Assembly (NCBI GenBank): GCA_001274695.2
Contig: LARU01000004.1
Coordinates: 496,001-560,000, forward strand
Origin: Azoarcus sp. PA01
Lineage (GTDB): Bacteria; Pseudomonadota; Gammaproteobacteria; Burkholderiales; Rhodocyclaceae
Length of the DNA stretch: 64,000 nucleotides
Reading direction: 5' to 3'
Part shown: in pieces, positions 29,674 through 38,358 of the stretch
Layout of the letters: each line of letters begins with the position of its first letter
Numbering within the stretch: position 1 is the first letter of the stretch
Made by a program: the position numbers and the translations under genes
The notes under the pieces: generated by a model
The model's input: the letters and a program-made list of their open reading frames with translations, nothing else
Told to the model about the DNA's origin: nothing
The model's database searches: none

Positions 29674-30969
29674 TTACGGACGTTGTGCGAGCGCCGGTAC
29701 GTCGCGCCGCGCTGCGCCGATGTACAACTGGCGCGGACGACCGATCTTGTATTCCGGATCGGTGATCATCTCTTCCCACTGCGTGATCCAGCCGACGGTT
29801 CGCGCCAGCGCGAAGATGCAGGTGAACATCGACGTCGGGATGCCCAGCGCCTTCTGCACGATGCCGGAGTAGAAGTCGACGTTCGGATAGAGCTTCTTCT
29901 CGACGAAATACTGGTCTTCCAGCGCGATCTTCTCGAGTTCCATCGCCAGCTTGAAGAGGCGGTCGTTCTCGAGGCCCAGCTCGCCGAGGACGTCGTAGCA
30001 GACCTGGCGCATCAGCTTCGCGCGCGGGTCGAAGTTCTTGTAGACGCGGTGGCCGAAGCCCATCAGCTTGAAGCTGTCGTTCTTGTCCTTCGCCCGCGCG
30101 ATGTACTCGCCGACGCGCGACACGTCGCCGATTTCCTCGAGCATGTTCAGGCACGCTTCGTTCGCACCGCCATGCGCCGGGCCCCACAGGCAGGCGATGC
30201 CGGCGGAGATGCACGCGAACGGGTTCGCGCCCGACGAACCGGCCAGACGCACCGTCGAGGTCGAGGCGTTCTGCTCGTGATCGGCGTGCAGCGTGAAGAT
30301 CGTGTCGAGCGCGCGCACCAGCACCGGATTCGGCTTGTACTCCTCGCACGGCGTGCCGAACATCATGTGCATGAAGTTCGCCGTGTAGTCGAGCTCGTTC
30401 CTCGGATACATGAACGGCTGGCCCATGTTGTACTTGTAGGCCATCGCGACGATCGTCGGCAGCTTCGCGATCAGGCGGTTGATCGAGATGTTGCGGTGCT
30501 CGGAGTCGGAGAAATCCATCGCTTCGTGATAGAAGGCCGACAGTGCGCCGACGACGCCGACCATCACCGCCATCGGATGCGCGTCACGACGGAAGCCGGT
30601 GTAGAACTTCGTCATCTGGTCGTGCAGCATCGTGTGGTTCTTGATGGTGTTCTCGAACTCCACTTTCTGCGTCCCGTTCGGGAGCTCGCCGTTCTTCAGC
30701 AGATAGGCGACTTCGAGGAAGTTGCACTTGTCGGCCAACTGCTCGATGGGATAACCGCGATAGAGCAGTTCACCCTTGTCGCCGTCGATGAACGTAATCG
30801 TGGACTTGCAGCTCGCGGTCGACAGGAAGCCCGAGTCGTAAGTGAAGAAACCGGTCTTGGCCCCCAGCGTGCGGATATCGATGACATCATTGCCATGGGT
30901 GCCGGTCATTACCGGGAATTCGACGGTCTTGCCATCGACGGTTAGCGTTGCAGTGCGTTCAGTGCTCAT
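29674..30969 (-). CDS. gltA: Citrate synthase
   Basis: 431 residues, the type II (hexameric, proteobacterial) length. Condenses acetyl-CoA and oxaloacetate. Catalytic residues sit in [13 protein letters not shown] (His), [15 protein letters not shown] (His) and NVDFYSGIV (Asp). The N-terminal [19 protein letters not shown] region carries the small domain typical of this type. It follows sdhE by 61 bases and ends at a strong terminator, so sdhCDAB-sdhE-gltA may be one transcription unit. This is the housekeeping enzyme, distinct from the SbnG-type citrate synthase at 47284-48045. Confidence 0.97.
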   Translation of the reverse strand: MSTERTATLTVDGKTVEFPVMTGTHGNDVIDIRTLGAKTGFFTYDSGFLSTASCKSTITFIDGDKGELLYRGYPIEQLADKCNFLEVAYLLKNGELPNGTQKVEFENTIKNHTMLHDQMTKFYTGFRRDAHPMAVMVGVVGALSAFYHEAMDFSDSEHRNISINRLIAKLPTIVAMAYKYNMGQPFMYPRNELDYTANFMHMMFGTPCEEYKPNPVLVRALDTIFTLHADHEQNASTSTVRLAGSSGANPFACISAGIACLWGPAHGGANEACLNMLEEIGDVSRVGEYIARAKDKNDSFKLMGFGHRVYKNFDPRAKLMRQVCYDVLGELGLENDRLFKLAMELEKIALEDQYFVEKKLYPNVDFYSGIVQKALGIPTSMFTCIFALARTVGWITQWEEMITDPEYKIGRPRQLYIGAARRDVPALAQRP

Positions 30970-31030
30970 AGGTCATCCCTTTTGCTTGCCGGTAGTAACT
31001 ACTAGCTCCCTGTAACGAACGTCCTGCTGG

Positions 31031-31267
31031 TCATTGCTGACGCAACAGGCCGATCATCTCCTTCCACCGGTCGTTCCCGCAGGGCTCGCTGCCGTTGACC
31101 ATGGCCCAAAGCTCATGGTCCTCGCAGCGCAGCAAGTCCTCCAGATCCGCCAGTTGACCGTCCGTGAGACGGTCGAAATCCCTTTCCAGAAAGCGTGCGA
31201 AGACAAGGTCGAGCTCGAGAAAAGCCCGACGGCATTGCCAGCGCAAGCGTCCCCGGTTGATGCTCAT
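31031..31267 (-). CDS. sdhE: Succinate dehydrogenase flavinylation factor SdhE
   Basis: 78 residues of the Sdh5/SdhE (DUF339) family, which promotes covalent FAD attachment to SdhA. The diagnostic RGRLRWQCRRAFLELD near the start (RGxxE-like region) and FERDFDRLTD-type sequence are visible, as is the C-terminal LRCEDHELWAMV. Its ATG overlaps the sdhB stop (ATGA), so it is coupled to the enzyme it matures. The open frame containing it runs upstream through sdhB in another frame. Confidence 0.92.
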   Translation of the reverse strand: MSINRGRLRWQCRRAFLELDLVFARFLERDFDRLTDGQLADLEDLLRCEDHELWAMVNGSEPCGNDRWKEMIGLLRQQ

Positions 31268-31974
31268 ACCGCCCGGCTGACCATCATGTCCTTGATCTTG
31301 CCGATCGCGCGCGTCGGATTGAGACTCTTCGGACAGACGTCGACGCAGTTCATGATGCTGTGGCAGCGGAACAGGCGGTACGGGTCCTCGAGGTTGTCGA
31401 GACGTTCGGTCGTCGCCTCGTCGCGCGTGTCGGCGAGGAAACGATACGCCGCCAACAGGCCCGCGGGGCCGACGAACTTGTCCGGGTTCCACCAGAACGA
31501 CGGGCACGACGTCGAGCAGCATGCGCACAGGATGCATTCGTAGAGCCCGTTCAGCTCTTCGCGCTCTTCCGGCGACTGCAGGCGCTCGCGATCGGGGAGC
31601 GGATTGTCGTTGATCAGGTACGGCTTGATCGAGTGATACTGCTTGAAGAACTGGGTCATGTCGACGATCAGGTCGCGGATCACCGGCAGGCCCGGCAGCG
31701 GGCGCAGCACGATCGGCTGCGGCAGGCCATCGATGTCGGTCAGGCACGCCAGGCCGTTCTTGCCGTTGATGTTCATCGCGTCCGAACCGCACACCCCTTC
31801 GCGGCACGAGCGGCGGAACGACAGGGTGTCGTCCTTCGACTTCAGGCGAACGAGCGCGTCCAGCAGCTTCTTGTCGGACGGTTCGAGTTCGAGGGTGTAA
31901 TCCTGCATGTACGGCTTGTCGTCCTTGTCCGGATCGTAGCGGTACATCTTCAGTTTGACGGTACGCTTGCTCAT
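31264..31974 (-). CDS. sdhB: Succinate dehydrogenase iron-sulfur subunit
   Basis: 236 residues from MSKRTVKLKMYRYDPD; an ATG three codons upstream is the alternative. The cluster-binding motifs are visible in order: [2Fe-2S] SCREGVCGSDAMNING, then CILCACCSTSCPSFWW and CHSIMNCVDVCPKSLNP for the [4Fe-4S] and [3Fe-4S] clusters. Passes electrons from SdhA to the quinone site. The gene follows sdhA by 19 bases and overlaps sdhE by four. Confidence 0.97.
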   Translation of the reverse strand: MSKRTVKLKMYRYDPDKDDKPYMQDYTLELEPSDKKLLDALVRLKSKDDTLSFRRSCREGVCGSDAMNINGKNGLACLTDIDGLPQPIVLRPLPGLPVIRDLIVDMTQFFKQYHSIKPYLINDNPLPDRERLQSPEEREELNGLYECILCACCSTSCPSFWWNPDKFVGPAGLLAAYRFLADTRDEATTERLDNLEDPYRLFRCHSIMNCVDVCPKSLNPTRAIGKIKDMMVSRAV

Positions 31975-31993
31975 TTCAGTCATTCTCCCGCGC

Positions 31994-33787
31994 TCAGTAG
32001 GTGCGTTTCGCGAGTGCGATCGGCTCGACATCCTGCGACAGCGGCTTCATCGTCACCGGCTTGTAGTCGAGCCGATTGCCTTCGCTGTACCACAGGGTGT
32101 GCCTGAGCCACTGGTTGTCGTTGCGGCCGTTCGGGAATTCCGCCGTGTCGGGTGCGTCATCCCGCACATGTGCGCCGCGCGATTCCTTGCGCGCCTCGGC
32201 CGAAACCATCGTGGCCTTGGCGACTTCGATCAGGTTGTCGAGCTCCAGCGCTTCGGTGCGCGCGGTATTCCACACTTTCGACTTGTCCTTGATCTCGGTG
32301 CGCTTGGCACGTTCGGCAACTTCCTTGATCCTCGCGACACCTTCCTTCAGCAGGTTGTCGAAGCGGAACACGCCGGCGTGCTTCTGCATCGTGCGGCGCA
32401 TCTCGAGGCCGACTTCGAACACGCTCTCGCCGTTCTTCTGTCCTTCGAGACGGGCGAGCCGCGCCAGCGACACGTCGGCAGCGTCCGCGGGCAGCGGCTT
32501 GAGGCTCAGCTGGCCGCTCTGGAAGTCCTCGACGACCGACTCGCCGGCCGACTTGCCGAACACCAGCAGGTCGAGCAGCGAGTTCGTGCCGAGCCGGTTC
32601 GCGCCATGCACCGAAGCGCACGCGCATTCGCCGGCAGCGTAGAAACCCGAGATCGGCGAGTTCGGGTTGCCGTCCTTCGGCGCCACGACCTGGCCCTTGA
32701 AGTTCGTCGGGATGCCGCCCATCTGGTAATGCGCAGTCGGCACGACCGGGATCGGCGCCTTGATCGGGTCGACGCCCGCGAACTGGATGGAGATCTCGCG
32801 GATGCCCGGCAGCCGCTTCATGATGGTTTCCGGCGACAGGTGCGTGATGTCGAGCAGCACGTGATCCTTGTCCGGACCGCAGCCGCGACCTTCGTTGATC
32901 TCGGTGACCATCGAGCGCGACACGACGTCGCGCGACGCGAGATCCTTCAGGTTCGGCGCATAGCGCTCCATGAAGCGCTCGCCGGACGCATTGCGCAGGA
33001 TGCCGCCTTCGCCGCGCACGCCCTCGGTGATCAGCACGCCCGCGCCGAACACGCCGGTCGGGTGGAACTGCCAGAATTCCATGTCCTCGAGCGGAACACC
33101 GGCGCGCGCCGCCATGCCGAGGCCGTCACCGGTGTTGATGAACGCGTTCGTCGAGCTGTGGAAAATGCGTCCCGCGCCGCCGGTCGCGAAAATCGTCGCC
33201 TTCGCGTGAAAGACGCAGACTTCGCCGGTTTCCATTTCGATTGCGGTGACGCCGAGCACGTCGCCGTCGGCGTCACGGATCAGGTCGAGCGCCATCCATT
33301 CGACGAAGAACTGCGTGTTCGCGCGCACGTTGCGCTGGTACAGCGCGTGCAGCATCGCATGGCCGGTACGGTCGGCTGCGGCACAGGAGCGCGACACCGG
33401 CGCCTGGCCGTAATTCTGCGAGTGGCCGCCGAACGGGCGCTGGTAAATCTTGCCGTTGTCGGTGCGGTCGAACGGCATGCCGTAGTGTTCGAGTTCGACG
33501 ACGACCTCGTTCGCCTTGCGGCACATGAATTCGATTGCATCCTGGTCGCCCAGCCAGTCCGACCCCTTGACGGTGTCGTACATGTGCCAGTGCCAGTTGT
33601 CCTCGGTAGTGTTGCCAAGCGAGGCGGCGACGCCGCCCTGAGCTGCGACGGTGTGCGAGCGCGTCGGGAACACCTTGGTCAGCACGGCGGTTTTCATTCC
33701 GGACTCGGAAAGTTGCAGGGCGGCACGCAGCCCCGCTCCACCGGCACCCACGATGACCGCGTCAAAAGTACGCTTTGCGACGTTCAC
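31994..33787 (-). CDS. sdhA: Succinate dehydrogenase flavoprotein subunit
   Basis: 597 residues beginning at a GTG ([19 protein letters not shown]), two bases after the sdhD stop. The FAD-binding [14 protein letters not shown] and the histidine for covalent flavin ([17 protein letters not shown]) are present, as is the C-terminal succinate/fumarate region. Oxidises succinate in the TCA cycle. The much longer open frame that overlaps sdhD upstream is not used; the GTG fits the family start exactly. Confidence 0.96.
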   Translation of the reverse strand: MNVAKRTFDAVIVGAGGAGLRAALQLSESGMKTAVLTKVFPTRSHTVAAQGGVAASLGNTTEDNWHWHMYDTVKGSDWLGDQDAIEFMCRKANEVVVELEHYGMPFDRTDNGKIYQRPFGGHSQNYGQAPVSRSCAAADRTGHAMLHALYQRNVRANTQFFVEWMALDLIRDADGDVLGVTAIEMETGEVCVFHAKATIFATGGAGRIFHSSTNAFINTGDGLGMAARAGVPLEDMEFWQFHPTGVFGAGVLITEGVRGEGGILRNASGERFMERYAPNLKDLASRDVVSRSMVTEINEGRGCGPDKDHVLLDITHLSPETIMKRLPGIREISIQFAGVDPIKAPIPVVPTAHYQMGGIPTNFKGQVVAPKDGNPNSPISGFYAAGECACASVHGANRLGTNSLLDLLVFGKSAGESVVEDFQSGQLSLKPLPADAADVSLARLARLEGQKNGESVFEVGLEMRRTMQKHAGVFRFDNLLKEGVARIKEVAERAKRTEIKDKSKVWNTARTEALELDNLIEVAKATMVSAEARKESRGAHVRDDAPDTAEFPNGRNDNQWLRHTLWYSEGNRLDYKPVTMKPLSQDVEPIALAKRTY

Positions 33788-33789
33788 GC

Positions 33790-34137
33790 TCACAGCCTCC
33801 AAAGAATCTGGGCAGCCCATCCGGCATAGCCGACGAGCACGAAGATCGTTACCACATGCAGGACCAGGCGGACGCCGGCCGGGTTGATGTAGTCCATGAA
33901 AATGTCCCGCACACCAATCCATGCGTGGTAGAACAAGGCGAGGAAGAACAGGAACGTGAAGAAGCGCATCACGCCGCCGCGGAACAGGCCGGACCACGCT
34001 TCATAGCTCATTTCGGGCAAGCTGAGCGCGGCAATCGCGAACAGGATCGTGAAGATCACCATGAACACGGCCGTGGCACGTTGCGCGATCCAGTCGCGCA
34101 GGCCGTAGTGAGCGCCGACAACGATACGCTTTACCAT
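33790..34137 (-). CDS. sdhD: Succinate dehydrogenase membrane anchor subunit
   Basis: 115 residues with three membrane helices. The heme-binding histidine is probably the one in [16 protein letters not shown]. The ATG lies inside the end of sdhC (7-base overlap). With SdhC it binds heme b and the quinone. Confidence 0.93.
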   Translation of the reverse strand: MVKRIVVGAHYGLRDWIAQRATAVFMVIFTILFAIAALSLPEMSYEAWSGLFRGGVMRFFTFLFFLALFYHAWIGVRDIFMDYINPAGVRLVLHVVTIFVLVGYAGWAAQILWRL

Positions 34138-34520
34138 AGCTTCACCCCGACGATGATGGTCAGCGCGATGCTCACGATCAGCACGATGCGCGAGCTGCTG
34201 CGGGCGGACTTGAGGTCGGTCCCCTTGTGCAGGTCGAGCAGCAGGAAACGGATGCCGGCGCAAAAGTGGTGCAGGTACGCCCACAGCAGGCCGAGCAGCA
34301 GCAGCTTCGCGAGCGGGTTCGCCACCACACTCTTGTATGTTTCAAAGGACTCCGGCGAGCCCAGGCTGCGGTCGAACAGGAACAGCAGGAACGGCAGCAT
34401 CAGGAACAGTCCTGCTCCGCTCACCCGATGAAGAATCGAGACGAAACCCGGCAGCGGGAGCCGGATCTCGTGCAGGGCCAGGAATTTCGGCCGCTGCTTG
34501 CGCACTATGGCTTCTGACAT
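34131..34520 (-). CDS. sdhC: Succinate dehydrogenase cytochrome b556 subunit
   Basis: 129 residues, three membrane helices. The family start region RPKFLALHEIRLPLPGFVSILHRVSG is clear, as is HHFCAGIRFLLLDLHKG with the heme-ligand histidine. First gene of sdhCDAB-sdhE; a candidate promoter with a TATAAT lies about 70 bases upstream. Confidence 0.95.
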   Translation of the reverse strand: MSEAIVRKQRPKFLALHEIRLPLPGFVSILHRVSGAGLFLMLPFLLFLFDRSLGSPESFETYKSVVANPLAKLLLLGLLWAYLHHFCAGIRFLLLDLHKGTDLKSARSSSRIVLIVSIALTIIVGVKLW

Positions 34521-34585
34521 ATTGTTTTACCCCTCGATGAGCGACGGTTTCCCGACGCGGTTCTCCCAGATTGCAAGGAGCCGGG

Positions 34586-34610
34586 ATTATATACGCGGAA
34601 CATGCTCCGC
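34586..34610 (-). promoter_or_regulatory. Candidate sdh operon promoter with inverted repeat
   Basis: On the minus strand a perfect TATAAT (34591-34586) lies upstream of sdhC. The expected -35 region is poor, but an inverted repeat GCGGA-N6-TCCGC (34595-34610) sits where the spacer and part of the -35 would be, suggesting a regulator-dependent promoter. Confidence 0.5.
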
Positions 34611-34625
34611 CCGATCCCGCCCCGG

Positions 34626-35354
34626 TCAGTTCAGTTCATTCAGATAAAAATGCTCCGCGGTCGAATAAAGCCCGCGCCGCCACTCGACCGGCCGGTCCCC
34701 GTACGTGTAGGTGACCCGTTCGACCGACAACAGCGGAGTTCCTTCCGGCACTTTCAGCGCCTCGCTCGTCGAGCGGTCTGCGGCCACGGCTCGCAGGCGT
34801 TCCTGCGCACGGATCATGCGCAAGCCGAAACGGGTTTCGAACAGACTGTAGAGCGAGCCGTTCCAGCTCTGCAGCACTTCCAGCGTGAGCCCCGGAAACA
34901 CTTCGCCGGGCAGGTAGATCTCGTCGATGACGACGGGCTTGGCGGCGAATTTCAGCAAGCGCCGGACGATGATGATCGGATCGCCGAGCTCGATGCCCAG
35001 CATGCGTGACGCTTCCTGCCCGGCCTTCGCCCGCCAGCAGTCCATCGGCACGCTCTGCGGTGGCGCCAGATCGCCATCCATCGGCACGAGCCGCAGGAAG
35101 CGGAACAAAGCCCGCGGATCGTTATGGGACGCCACGAAAGTGCCTTTGCCCTGCTTGCGGATCAGCAGATTGTCGGCCGCCATTTCATCGATGGCCTTGC
35201 GCACCGTGCCTTGCGAAACGCTGAAGCGGGCAGCAAGTTCCTGCTCGCTCGGAATCACCTGACCGGGACGCCACTCGCCAGATTCGAGGGCCTGCAGGAT
35301 GAGGCTCTTGATCTGCCGGTAAAGCGGACTGAATGTGGGGGATTCCTGTGCCAT
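34626..35354 (-). CDS. GntR family regulator, HutC/UTRA subfamily
   Basis: 242 residues. N-terminal GntR winged helix at about 8-75 (IPSEQELAARFSVSQGTVRKAIDEM ... KQGKGTFVASH) and a UTRA effector domain at about 95-240. The gene is divergent from mdh with a perfect palindrome in between and is followed, 105 bases later, by sdhCDAB on the same strand. The position suggests control of mdh and perhaps of sdh in response to a TCA-cycle or related carboxylate, but the ligand is not known from sequence. Confidence 0.92.
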   Translation of the reverse strand: MAQESPTFSPLYRQIKSLILQALESGEWRPGQVIPSEQELAARFSVSQGTVRKAIDEMAADNLLIRKQGKGTFVASHNDPRALFRFLRLVPMDGDLAPPQSVPMDCWRAKAGQEASRMLGIELGDPIIIVRRLLKFAAKPVVIDEIYLPGEVFPGLTLEVLQSWNGSLYSLFETRFGLRMIRAQERLRAVAADRSTSEALKVPEGTPLLSVERVTYTYGDRPVEWRRGLYSTAEHFYLNELN

Positions 35355-35396
35355 TCGCGCATTTCATCATAAAAGTTTTCCAGCGTCCATCATCTG

Positions 35397-35422
35397 TCTC
35401 GTGTCTTATATAAGACACGAGA
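35397..35422. promoter_or_regulatory. 26-bp perfect palindrome, candidate GntR operator
   Basis: An unbroken palindrome centred on GTCTTATATAAGAC, with arms TCTCGTGTCTTAT and ATAAGACACGAGA. It lies between the gntR gene and mdh, six bases upstream of the -35 of the mdh promoter. A perfect dyad of this length beside a GntR gene fits an autoregulatory operator. Confidence 0.8.
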
Positions 35423-35428
35423 GGTGAA

Positions 35429-35457
35429 TTGACAGCGGCGGTACTTGCTTCTAACAT
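35429..35457 (+). promoter_or_regulatory. Sigma-70 promoter for mdh
   Basis: A perfect -35 TTGACA (35429-35434), a 17-base spacer and -10 TAACAT (35452-35457). The mdh start follows about 115 bases downstream. Confidence 0.75.
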
Positions 35458-35573
35458 CTTTCGGCCCCGGCGGCTGGCTTTACCAGGCACCCGAGTCGAA
35501 CGCTGAACTGAAATCGCGGGCGACAGACCAATCATTCTCACTGTCTTCAATTCGCTTTAGAGGGAGTACTCAC

Positions 35574-36563
35574 ATGAGCAAAGCCCCCGTGCGCGTCGCC
35601 GTCACCGGCGCCGCCGGCCAGATCGGCTACAGCCTGCTGTTCCGCATTGCCAGCGGCGAGATGCTGGGCAAAGACCAGCCCGTGATCCTGCAACTGCTCG
35701 ATCTTCCCCAGGCCCAGAAGGCGGTCAAGGGCGTGATGATGGAACTCGAGGACTGCGCGTTCCCGCTGCTCGCCGGGATGGTCGCCACCGACGACCCGAA
35801 CGTCGCGTTCAAGGATGCGGACTACTGCCTGCTCGTCGGCGCCCGCCCGCGCGGCCCCGGCATGGAACGTGCCGACCTGCTGACCGCCAACGGCGCGATC
35901 TTCACCGTGCAGGGCAAGGCGATCGCCGAGAACGCGAACGAGAACGTCAAGGTGCTGGTCGTCGGCAACCCGTGCAACACCAACGCCTACATCGCCGGCG
36001 CCGCTGCGCGGAAAGTCGGTCGCACGAACCCGAACAACTACCACGGCATGCTGCGCCTGGATCACAACCGCGCGCTGTCGCAACTCGCGGCGAAGACCGA
36101 CCGGCCGGTGTCGAGCCTGAAGAAGATGGTCGTGTGGGGCAACCACTCGCCGACGATGTACGCCGACTACCGTTTCTGCACGTCCAACGGCGACTCCGTC
36201 AAGGCGCTGGTGAACGATCACGCGTGGAACAACGACGTGTTCCTGCCGACCGTCGGCAAGCGCGGCGCCGCGATCATCGACGCCCGCGGGCTGTCGTCGG
36301 CCGCCTCCGCCGCGAACGCGGCGATCGACCACATGCGCGATTGGGCCCTCGGCTCGGATGACTGGGTGACGATGGGCGTGCCGTCCGACGGCTCCTACGG
36401 CATTCCGGCCGGTGTCGTGTTCGGTTTCCCGTGCGAGTGCAAGAACGGCGACTTCAAGATCATCCAGGGGCTGGAGATCGACGAATATTCGCGCGAAAAG
36501 ATCAACAAGACTCTCGGCGAACTGGAAGACGAGCGCGCGGCAGTCGCCGACATGCTCAAGTAA
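35574..36563 (+). CDS. mdh: Malate dehydrogenase
   Basis: 329 residues from [19 protein letters not shown], behind a GGGAG ribosome binding site. Interconverts malate and oxaloacetate with NAD+. The nucleotide site is [16 protein letters not shown], the substrate-binding loop [15 protein letters not shown] and the catalytic His sits in [13 protein letters not shown]. Of the dimeric type common in betaproteobacteria and mitochondria-like bacteria rather than the E. coli type. Ends in a strong terminator. Confidence 0.97.
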   Translation: MSKAPVRVAVTGAAGQIGYSLLFRIASGEMLGKDQPVILQLLDLPQAQKAVKGVMMELEDCAFPLLAGMVATDDPNVAFKDADYCLLVGARPRGPGMERADLLTANGAIFTVQGKAIAENANENVKVLVVGNPCNTNAYIAGAAARKVGRTNPNNYHGMLRLDHNRALSQLAAKTDRPVSSLKKMVVWGNHSPTMYADYRFCTSNGDSVKALVNDHAWNNDVFLPTVGKRGAAIIDARGLSSAASAANAAIDHMRDWALGSDDWVTMGVPSDGSYGIPAGVVFGFPCECKNGDFKIIQGLEIDEYSREKINKTLGELEDERAAVADMLK

Positions 36564-36585
36564 CCGTTTCCGCTTCCTTGCGAGA

Positions 36586-36618
36586 AAATGCCGCGGGCCA
36601 ATGCCGCGGCATTTTTTT
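36586..36618 (+). terminator. Intrinsic terminator after mdh
   Basis: An 11-bp stem (36586-36596, AAATGCCGCGG, with 36604-36614) followed by a run of seven T. Confidence 0.9.
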
Positions 36619-36686
36619 GATGGTGGAAAGCGGCGGTTCCTTGGAGAATCGAGCCCTTTCCCTTTCCCCACCCACGGAGATGTGCG

Positions 36687-37670
36687 ATGCGACACCCTGC
36701 TGACGTCCTGTTCGCCGGCGAAAAGCCGTTTCCGGTCCTCGCCGCAGTCGATCATTACGCCGGCTCGGAAAAACTGATGAGGAAGGCGCTGGCGCTTCAG
36801 CACGAGTTGGGTCCGGTGTTCGATCTGACCTGCGATTGCGAAGACGGCGCGCGTACCGGCGCCGAAGCCGAGCACGCCGAAATGGTCGCCGATATCGTGA
36901 TGTGCGGCGACAATCGCGACGGCCGCGTCGGCGCGAGAATCCATGACGTCACGCATCCTCACTGGCAGCGCGATCTCGAAATCCTCATCGCCAGGGCAGG
37001 CGGCCGGCTCGCGTTCATCACATTGCCGAAAGCGCGCTCCGCGGCCGATGCGCGCCACCAGATCGAAACCCTCCGCCGGCTCGAAGCCGCTGCCCGCACC
37101 GGACGGGAAATTCCGGTCCATGTCCTGATCGAGACGCACGGCGCGCTGCGCGAAGCGTGGGATATTGCGGCGCTGCCCGGCGTCGAATCGCTCGACTTCG
37201 GCCTGATGGATTTCGTTTCCGGCCACCACGGCGCGATTCCCGGCGCGGCAATGAAAAGTCCGGGCCAATTCACGCATCCGCTCGTCGTCCGCGCGAAAGT
37301 CGAAATCGCCGCCGCGGCCCTCGCCAACGGCGTCGTTCCATCACATAACGTGACGACCGAACTCAAGGATCTGGAACTCATCCGCCACGACGCCGAACGG
37401 GCGCGACGCGAATTCGGATACCTGCGGATGTGGAGCATTCACCCGAATCAGATTCTTCCGATCATCGAAGCGATGCGCCCAGACTTTTCCGAAGTCGAAG
37501 AAGCGAGCGGCATTCTCGCCGCTGCCCAGGAGGGTGACTGGGGCCCGATCCAGTATCGCGGAAAGCTCCACGACCGGGCCTCCTACCGCTACTACTGGGA
37601 ATTGCTGCAGCGTGCCCGCTCGACCGGCATGGTCCTGCCGGACGAAGGGCGTCGCCGCTTTTTCTCGTAG
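36687..37670 (+). CDS. HpcH/HpaI aldolase/citrate lyase family protein (CoA-ester lyase-like)
   Basis: 327 residues. A TIM-barrel enzyme of the CitE/malyl-CoA lyase group. Metal- and substrate-binding segments are visible: FDLTCDCEDGA, FITLPKARSAADA, VHVLIETHGALREAW and LDFGLMDFVSGHHGA. Exact reaction is unclear: candidates are cleavage of malyl-, methylmalyl- or citramalyl-CoA. It follows mdh by 123 bases beyond a terminator and so may have its own promoter. A link with malate metabolism is inferred only from position. Confidence 0.85.
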   Translation: MRHPADVLFAGEKPFPVLAAVDHYAGSEKLMRKALALQHELGPVFDLTCDCEDGARTGAEAEHAEMVADIVMCGDNRDGRVGARIHDVTHPHWQRDLEILIARAGGRLAFITLPKARSAADARHQIETLRRLEAAARTGREIPVHVLIETHGALREAWDIAALPGVESLDFGLMDFVSGHHGAIPGAAMKSPGQFTHPLVVRAKVEIAAAALANGVVPSHNVTTELKDLELIRHDAERARREFGYLRMWSIHPNQILPIIEAMRPDFSEVEEASGILAAAQEGDWGPIQYRGKLHDRASYRYYWELLQRARSTGMVLPDEGRRRFFS

Positions 37671-37676
37671 TCGCGA

Positions 37677-37700
37677 CCGGGCAGCACCTTTGCTGCCCGG
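37677..37700. terminator. Hairpin between the CoA-lyase-like gene and infA
   Basis: A perfect 10-bp stem CCGGGCAGCA / TGCTGCCCGG with a CCTT loop lies between two convergent genes. No T tract follows, so termination is inferred from position. Confidence 0.55.
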
Positions 37701-37707
37701 ATTGCGA

Positions 37708-37977
37708 TCAGCGGCGGCGAAACTGCTGCGGGGGAGCACCTGCTCCCGCGGGCCGCTCGTCCTTGTGACGGAAACTGATGCGCGCTTTGGTCAGGTCATA
37801 CGGAGACAGTTCGACGCTGACCTTGTCTCCGGCGAGGATGCGGATGCGGTGTTTGCGCATCTTCCCCGAAGCGTAGGCCTGCACTTCGACCCCATTCTCG
37901 AGCGTCACGCGAAAGCGCGTATCGGGCAGCACTTCGTTGACGACCCCTTCCATTTCCAGCAGCTCTTCTTTGGCCAT
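37708..37977 (-). CDS. infA: Translation initiation factor IF-1
   Basis: 89 residues: an S1/OB-fold protein ([21 protein letters not shown] ... [13 protein letters not shown]) that binds the 30S A site during initiation. It is longer than the usual 72 residues by a Pro/Gly/Arg-rich tail ([17 protein letters not shown]). It is not in a ribosomal-protein operon, so it may be a second infA copy, as many betaproteobacteria have. Confidence 0.95.
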   Translation of the reverse strand: MAKEELLEMEGVVNEVLPDTRFRVTLENGVEVQAYASGKMRKHRIRILAGDKVSVELSPYDLTKARISFRHKDERPAGAGAPPQQFRRR

Positions 37978-38358
37978 TTCCTTTTCCTTTCAATCATCCA
38001 TCCGGCGAGGGATTCCCCCGCGTTCGCCCTTCCTCGCCTGTCGACCGAGCATTCGCCATTTCGGGAAACACCCGCGCTTTCAGCATCCGCCCGTTTCATC
38101 GAGCGCTGCGAGGAAACCCTTTCCTTTCGGCGGCAGGAGGACGACGGATCCGACACCGGCGCAACGTCCGAGCTGTCGAGGCGTCGAGAATACCGGGACA
38201 TGGGAGGTGGCACAGGGCGCCCGCTGCAGTCGCATATGCCGGCGCTTGGGTTATCGCGATCACTATACAGGATTACCCCTGCGCTCCCCAAGTGTAAGCA
38301 AGCGCCTGGCGTCGGCGGAAGAACGCAGAAGTCCGGGCCAATTCCTTATAATTCCCCC
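37978..38358. other. Noncoding stretch between infA and the cyclase gene, with candidate infA promoter
   Basis: No supported gene. On the minus strand -35 TTGGGG (38291-38286), an 18-base spacer and -10 TATAGT (38267-38262) form a possible infA promoter with a leader of about 280 bases. On the plus strand TATAAT (38347-38352) stands directly before the cyclase start. Confidence 0.4.

Noticed and set aside
26749..30945. 1398-codon open frame on the plus strand across sucA and gltA
   Set aside because: Antisense shadow of well-identified genes in GC-rich DNA; no family similarity and Arg/His/Asp-rich composition typical of shadow frames.
35547..37277. 576-codon minus-strand frame over mdh and the CoA-lyase-like gene
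   Set aside because: Antisense to two confident genes; no domain.
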